Positions 59,604-64,000 of a stretch of 64,000 nucleotides of DNA are shown piece by piece. The notes under the pieces are model-generated. The model saw only the letters and a list, made by a program, of their open reading frames with translations. It made no database searches and was not told where the DNA came from. The stretch's first letter is position 1, and the number at the start of each line of letters is the position of its first letter. Source of the DNA: Microvirga sp. Mcv34 (GTDB lineage: Bacteria; Pseudomonadota; Alphaproteobacteria; Rhizobiales; Beijerinckiaceae); NCBI RefSeq assembly GCF_024519725.1, contig NZ_JALJRK010000002.1, positions 145,314 through 209,313 on the forward strand, in the 5' to 3' direction. The position numbers were made by a program, and so were the translations under genes.

Positions 59604-60995
59604 TCAGAGAGCGGCCGTCACGCTGTCTACGGCCTCCTTCGCGGCGGACACGATGATGTCGGCCTCGTCCCTCGTCAGGCAGAGCGGCGGAGCAAAGCCG
59701 AGGATGTCGCCCTGCGGCATGGCGCGTCCGATGACGCCCCGCTCCAACAGGGCCGCAGTGATGCGCGGGCCTACCTTCTCGGACGGATCGAAGAACACGC
59801 GGTCGTCCCGGTCGCGCACGAACTCGACGGCCGCCATGAGGCCTTCGCCGCGCACCTCGCCCACGAAGCGGTTCGAGCCGACGGCCTCCCGCAGCGCGGT
59901 GTTGAAATAGGCTCCGACCTCGCGGGCATTGGCCACGATGTCCAGTTCGTCGACGAGCTCGAGGTTCGCCACGCCGGCTGCCGCGCAGAGCGGGTGGGAC
60001 GAGTAGGTCCAACCATGGCCGATGGGCCCGTAGGTGTCGGAGCCCTGCTCCAGCACGCGCCACATCTTCTCGGACACGATCACGCCCGAGAGAGGCGCGT
60101 AGGCGGAGGTCAGGCCCTTGGCGATCGTGATCAGGTCCGGCCTCATGCCGTAATGATCGGACCCGAACATGGTGCCGAGACGCCCGAAGCCGGTGATGAC
60201 CTCGTCGGCGATGAGAAGGATGTCGTGCTTCTTGAGCACGGCCTGGATCTTCTCCCAATAGCCCTTGGGCGGGGGCACGATGCCGCCGGTGCCGAGCACC
60301 GGCTCGCCGATGAAGGCCGCGATGGTCTCCGGGCCCTCGGCCTGGATCATTTCCTCCAGCTTGTCGGCGCAGAATTGCGAGAACTGCTCCTCGCTCATGC
60401 TGCGGTCGGGACGGCGGAAATAATACGGGGCTTCGGTGTGCAGGATCGGCGGGCGCGGCAGGTCGAACAGGTTGTGGAACGCCGCGAGGCCGGTGAGGCT
60501 GCCGCTCATGAGGCCCGAGCCGTGATAGCCGCGCCAGCGGGAAATGATCTTCTTCTTCTCGGGCCGGCCGAGCACGTTGTTCATGTACCAGACGAGCTTG
60601 ATGTTGGTCTCGTTGGCATCCGAGCCCGACAGGCCGAAGAACACGCGGCTCATGCCTTTCGGGGCCCGGTCGATGATCATCTTCGCGAGACGGATCGACG
60701 GTTCGGAGCCGTGGCCCACATAGGCGTGGTAATAGGGCAGGGCGGCCGCCTGGGCGGCGATGGCGTCCGTGATCTTGGTTCGACCGTAGCCGACGTTTAC
60801 GCAATAGAGGCCCGCGAAGGCGTCGAGGCTGCGCTTGCCCTGCCGGTCGACGATATAGACGCCTTCGCCGCCGGTGATGATGCGGTTGGGCGTTTCTCCG
60901 CGTGCATGCTGGGCCATGTGGGTCGAAGGATGGAAAAAGTGATCCCGGTCCCAGGCGTTGAGTTCGTTGTCGAGATTGTTCGCTTCGTTCAGCAT
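59604..60995 (-). CDS. Class III omega-aminotransferase
   Basis: PLP-dependent fold I enzyme of 463 residues, similar in layout to putrescine/omega-amine:pyruvate aminotransferases. Motifs: DAFAGLYCVNVGYGR, LSGSDANETNIKLVWY, WRGYHGSGLMSGSLTG, LLIADEVITGFGRLGTMFGS and the lysine in LITIAKGLTSAYAPLSGV. It moves an amino group from a terminal amine or omega-amino acid to pyruvate, giving an aldehyde and alanine. The neighbours, alanine dehydrogenase and aldehyde dehydrogenase, fit that exactly. It follows the dehydrogenase gene by 13 bp. The amine substrate is not fixed by sequence. Confidence 0.9.
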   Translation of the reverse strand: MLNEANNLDNELNAWDRDHFFHPSTHMAQHARGETPNRIITGGEGVYIVDRQGKRSLDAFAGLYCVNVGYGRTKITDAIAAQAAALPYYHAYVGHGSEPSIRLAKMIIDRAPKGMSRVFFGLSGSDANETNIKLVWYMNNVLGRPEKKKIISRWRGYHGSGLMSGSLTGLAAFHNLFDLPRPPILHTEAPYYFRRPDRSMSEEQFSQFCADKLEEMIQAEGPETIAAFIGEPVLGTGGIVPPPKGYWEKIQAVLKKHDILLIADEVITGFGRLGTMFGSDHYGMRPDLITIAKGLTSAYAPLSGVIVSEKMWRVLEQGSDTYGPIGHGWTYSSHPLCAAAGVANLELVDELDIVANAREVGAYFNTALREAVGSNRFVGEVRGEGLMAAVEFVRDRDDRVFFDPSEKVGPRITAALLERGVIGRAMPQGDILGFAPPLCLTRDEADIIVSAAKEAVDSVTAAL

Positions 60996-61008
60996 ATCTG
61001 GCTCCGGA

Positions 61009-62526
61009 TCATTGGATGTCGATGCAAAGGTATTTGAGCTCCGTGAAGGCCTCGAGGCCGTGGCGCGATCCCTCCCGCCCGAGGCCCGATTGCTTCGTGC
61101 CGCCGAACGGGATCGGGGCGCCGGTGATCTTCACGCGATTGATCGCCACCATGCCGTATTCGAGAGCCCGGCCGAGCCGCAGGGCGCGCGCGCCGTTCTC
61201 GGTCACCACATAGGCCACGAGGCCGTATTCGGTGGCGTTGGCCCGCGCCACCACGTCGTCCTCGGTGTCGAACGGCGTCACGGCGGCGATCGGCGCGAAG
61301 GTTTCCTCGCGCATGATCAGCGCGTCGTCCGGCACGTCGGCGAGCAGGGTCGGCGTCACGAAGAGCGGTCCCGGCCCGCCGTCGTCCGCCGTCAGGCGAC
61401 GGGCGCCCTGCGCGATGGCATCGGCGACCTGCGCCCGCGCCTTCTCCACGGCGTTGGCATGCATGAGCGGACCGATCTCCGTGTCGGCGTCCAGGCCCGG
61501 CCCCACACTCAGCGCGGCGATGCGCCGGCCGAAGGCCTCGCAGAAGGCCGGGTAAATGCCGCGCTGGACATAGATGCGGTTGGCCGCCAGGCAATCCTGG
61601 CCGGAGGTCGCGAACTTCGCCGCCATGGCGATCTCGACAGCTTTGTCCAGATCGGCATCGTCGAACACGATGAGCGGCGCGTGACCGCCCAGCTCCATCA
61701 CGAGGCGCTTCATGGTGGAGGCGCAGCGGGCAGCGATCTTGCGTCCGATCTCCGTGGAGCCGGTGAAGCTGACGACCCGCACGCGCTCGTCGTCGCAGAA
61801 GCGGTTGGCGATGGATTCGGCGTCGCCCGTCACGATGTTGAGGACGCCGCGGGGAAGGCCCGCCCGTTCCGCGAGTTCCGCCAGCGCCAGCGCCGACAGC
61901 GGCGTATAGGAGGACGGATGAGCGACGATCGTGCAGCCTGACGCCAGGGCGGCGGCGGCCTTGCGCGTCAGCATGGCCGACGGGAAGTTCCACGGGGTCA
62001 GGAGAGCCGCGACGCCGAGCGCCTCGCGGCGCACCAGCATCTCGGCGCCCGGGAGGTGGCTCGTCACGCTTTCCACGTTCAGCCGCTTGGCCTCTTCCGC
62101 GTACCATTCCACGAACGACGCCGCATAGGCGATCTCGCCCTGCGACTCGGAGAGGGGCTTGCCCTGTTCGAGCGTCATGATGAGGGCGAGATCGTCCCGC
62201 GCCTCGAGGATGAGCGCGTGCCAGGCGCGCAGGCGCTCGGAGCGCTCCTGCGGCAGCAGGGATCTCCAGGCCGGCAGGGCGCGGGCGGCCGCATCGACGG
62301 CACGGCCCGCCGCATCGGCGCCGAGGCGCGAGACATGGGCGATGGTCAGGCCCGAGGACGGATCGTTGACCGCGAAGCGGGCATCGCCGGGAGCCGCCGT
62401 CCAGCGTCCGTCGATATAGGCCATCTCGCGCAGCAGGCGGGGATCGCGCAGGCGGCTGAGGGCCGGGTGAGTGTCCCCGTTAGCGGGGACGAGAACGGGA
62501 GCGGTGGTCTGTGTCATTGCGTTCAT
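61009..62526 (-). CDS. NAD(P)-dependent aldehyde dehydrogenase, succinate-semialdehyde-DH-like
   Basis: ALDH of 505 residues: cofactor motif VVSFTGSTEIGRKIAARC, general-base glutamate in VMELGGHAPLIVFDDADLD and catalytic cysteine in ATSGQDCLAANRIYVQ. PFGGTKQSGLGREGSRHGLE near the C-terminus is typical of GabD. It oxidises the aldehyde produced by the adjacent aminotransferase to an acid. MNAMTQTTAP is a plausible start; a second ATG 3 codons inward is possible. It follows the importer ATPase gene by 95 bp, probably with the whole set under one promoter outside the window. Confidence 0.92.
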   Translation of the reverse strand: MNAMTQTTAPVLVPANGDTHPALSRLRDPRLLREMAYIDGRWTAAPGDARFAVNDPSSGLTIAHVSRLGADAAGRAVDAAARALPAWRSLLPQERSERLRAWHALILEARDDLALIMTLEQGKPLSESQGEIAYAASFVEWYAEEAKRLNVESVTSHLPGAEMLVRREALGVAALLTPWNFPSAMLTRKAAAALASGCTIVAHPSSYTPLSALALAELAERAGLPRGVLNIVTGDAESIANRFCDDERVRVVSFTGSTEIGRKIAARCASTMKRLVMELGGHAPLIVFDDADLDKAVEIAMAAKFATSGQDCLAANRIYVQRGIYPAFCEAFGRRIAALSVGPGLDADTEIGPLMHANAVEKARAQVADAIAQGARRLTADDGGPGPLFVTPTLLADVPDDALIMREETFAPIAAVTPFDTEDDVVARANATEYGLVAYVVTENGARALRLGRALEYGMVAINRVKITGAPIPFGGTKQSGLGREGSRHGLEAFTELKYLCIDIQ

Positions 62527-62621
62527 GCGTCGCTCTCCTCGCGTCGTGGTGGAGAGACTACCGAAGGTCGCGGCGAGACGATCTCGGTTCTTGGCCGTTC
62601 GGGCAGAGAGAGTCTCGGTTT

Positions 62622-63425
62622 TTACTGCGCGCGCCTGAGACTTTCTCGCGGAGGTTCCTGATCGCCCAGGATGGAGCTCAGGAATTCCCGGGTCCGGGGC
62701 TCCTGCGGGTTGGTGAAGAAGCGCTCCGGCTCGCCCTCCTCCACGATGCGCCCCTTGTCGAAGAAGCAGACCCGGTCGGATACTTCGCGGGCGAAGCGCA
62801 TCTCGTGCGTCACGAGGAGCATCGTCAGGTCGTGCTCGTGCGCCAGATCGCGGATGACGCCGAGCACCTCACCGACCAGCTGCGGGTCGAGCGCGGAGGT
62901 CGGCTCGTCGAACAGGAGCACGCGCGGCCGCATGGCGAGGGCGCGGGCGATGGCGACGCGCTGCTGCTGGCCGCCGGAGAGCTGGCTCGGAAAATGATCC
63001 CGCTTGTCGGAGAGACCGACCATGCGCAGCAGTTCGGTGGCGCGGCTCTCCGCCTCGTCCCGCTTCATCTTCAGCACCGCCACGGGCGCCTCGACGACGT
63101 TGCGCAGGACGGTCATGTGCGGGAACAGGTTGAAGCTCTGGAACACCATGCCGACATTGCTGCGGATCCTGTGGAGGTGCTTCTCGCTCGCCTGGAAGGG
63201 GCCGCGGCCGTTGGGCTCGTGATAGCTGATCCCGTCGATGTCGAGCGTGCCCTCCTGAAACGGCTCGAGGGTCATGAGAATGCGCAGGACGGTCGATTTG
63301 CCGGAGCCCGACGGGCCGATCAGCGTCACCTTCTCGCCGCGGCGGACCTCGAAGTTGAAATTGTCGAGCACGGTCAGCGCACCGAAGCGCTTGGTGACGT
63401 TCTGGAAGCGGATAATCGGGGTCAT
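62622..63425 (-). CDS. Amino-acid-type ABC ATPase
   Basis: ATPase of 267 residues of the polar amino-acid class: Walker [20 protein letters not shown]-loop [18 protein letters not shown], signature [19 protein letters not shown], Walker [20 protein letters not shown] and switch [17 protein letters not shown]. An insert between Walker A and the Q-loop ([23 protein letters not shown]) is as in EhuA/ectoine-class importers. The ATG overlaps the permease stop as ATGA. The importer probably brings in the amine or amino acid handled by the three enzymes downstream. Confidence 0.93.
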   Translation of the reverse strand: MTPIIRFQNVTKRFGALTVLDNFNFEVRRGEKVTLIGPSGSGKSTVLRILMTLEPFQEGTLDIDGISYHEPNGRGPFQASEKHLHRIRSNVGMVFQSFNLFPHMTVLRNVVEAPVAVLKMKRDEAESRATELLRMVGLSDKRDHFPSQLSGGQQQRVAIARALAMRPRVLLFDEPTSALDPQLVGEVLGVIRDLAHEHDLTMLLVTHEMRFAREVSDRVCFFDKGRIVEEGEPERFFTNPQEPRTREFLSSILGDQEPPRESLRRAQ

Positions 63426-64000
63426 CGCAGGGGAATCCCAGTTTTGGGCAAAGCTCTTTCAACCGCATAGATGAGAGCCGAGCAGATGAGGGTCATGGGA
63501 AGGAAGATCAGGCCGACCATGGAAAGCGGCACGAGATACTCGAAGGTCCGCTCGCCGATCATGTTGGCGAGGCCGAGCATGTCGAGTACGGTCACGACGG
63601 AGAGCACCGGCGTCTCCTTGAGCATCGAGACCAGGTAGTTGCCGAGGGCGGGCACGATCCGCGGGATCATCTGCGGCACGACGATGTCGCGGTAGAGCTG
63701 AAGACGCGTGAGGTTCAGGGCTGTTGCGGCCTCCCACTGCCCGCGCGGCACCGCATTGATGCCGGCGCGATAGACCTCGGACGTGTAGGCCGAATATTGC
63801 AGGCCGAGCGCCAGGGCGCCGGTCATGAAGGCGGGAAGGACGATGCCGAAATCGGGCAGCACGTAATAGAGAAAGAAGAGCTGGACCAGCAGCGGCGTAT
63901 CCCGGACGAACTCGGTGAAGCCCGCCACGGTCCAGGAGATCGCCTTGATCCGGCTGCGCCGCAGAAGCGCCAGCACGAGGCCGAGCACGAGGGAGATCGG
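63422..64000 (-). CDS. Amino-acid-type ABC permease (5' end outside window)
   Basis: C-terminal 192 or so residues of a HisM/GlnP-family permease. The EAA loop [36 protein letters not shown] and the helix stretch [21 protein letters not shown] are characteristic. It resembles EhuD-like permeases. The start codon and first helix lie beyond the right edge. It overlaps the ATPase gene by 4 bp; the receptor and second permease genes are expected further right. Confidence 0.9.
   Translation of the reverse strand, partial: PISLVLGLVLALLRRSRIKAISWTVAGFTEFVRDTPLLVQLFFLYYVLPDFGIVLPAFMTGALALGLQYSAYTSEVYRAGINAVPRGQWEAATALNLTRLQLYRDIVVPQMIPRIVPALGNYLVSMLKETPVLSVVTVLDMLGLANMIGERTFEYLVPLSMVGLIFLPMTLICSALIYAVERALPKTGIPLR

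Overview
The window is about 64 kb of GC-rich chromosome-like DNA. Gene density is high, with many ATGA start/stop overlaps, a large load of ABC importers of several families, FCD-type GntR regulators, a FixK/FNR-type box and a BigR-like sulfur switch. This points to an alphaproteobacterium of the Hyphomicrobiales (Rhizobiales). A Methylobacteriaceae/Microvirga-like soil or plant-associated organism is my best inference; no rRNA or tRNA marker is present to prove it. I saw no insertion sequence, phage gene, CRISPR array or tRNA.

Layout. (1) 1-5436: a peptide-type (Dpp) ABC importer, an FCD GntR regulator and a cytosine-deaminase-like amidohydrolase, tied together by TTGNATACAA boxes. (2) 5560-8328: a Met-rich Spy/CpxP-like periplasmic protein and a ClC channel with CBS domains. 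(3) 8453-15269: a sulfur island with a BigR-like ArsR sensor, two YeeE/YedE half-transporters, a rhodanese/DUF442 protein, a TauE/SafE exporter and a persulfide-dioxygenase-like MBL enzyme. A complete cytochrome bd operon (gbsR-like regulator, cydA, cydB and a 40-residue DUF2474 protein) sits inside it. (4) 15266-21000: AraC regulator, TTC38-like TPR protein, nitrobindin-like protein, nucleotidyltransferase and a secreted M20 amidohydrolase. (5) 21247-27815: signalling genes, namely a GGDEF-EAL protein, a Cache histidine kinase, a NarL-type regulator, a stand-alone receiver and three small ORFs. (6) 28050-34504: a TetR-controlled NitT/TauT-type importer with a DapA-like enzyme, a Rossmann oxidoreductase and a GNAT. 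(7) 34973-40353: a Ugp-like carbohydrate/glycerol-phosphate importer with a DeoR regulator. (8) 40449-58300: two converging operons for cyclic amides (hydantoin or ureide-like compounds), each with its own importer and divergent GntR regulator. (9) 58381-64000: alanine dehydrogenase, class III aminotransferase, aldehyde dehydrogenase and the start of a polar amino-acid importer, which reads as an amine/omega-amino-acid degradation unit.

The most interesting parts are the bd oxidase embedded in the sulfide/persulfide module, and the 18-kb cyclic-amide region. The latter lacks a recognisable carbamoylase, contains an amidohydrolase with an altered metal motif and carries a leaderless family 5 binding protein. 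A recurring RNA hairpin also follows the binding-protein gene in all four operons where that gene directly precedes a permease gene. Overlapping or nested reading frames opposite the real genes were left out, and several starts were moved inward because of ribosome binding sites or operators.
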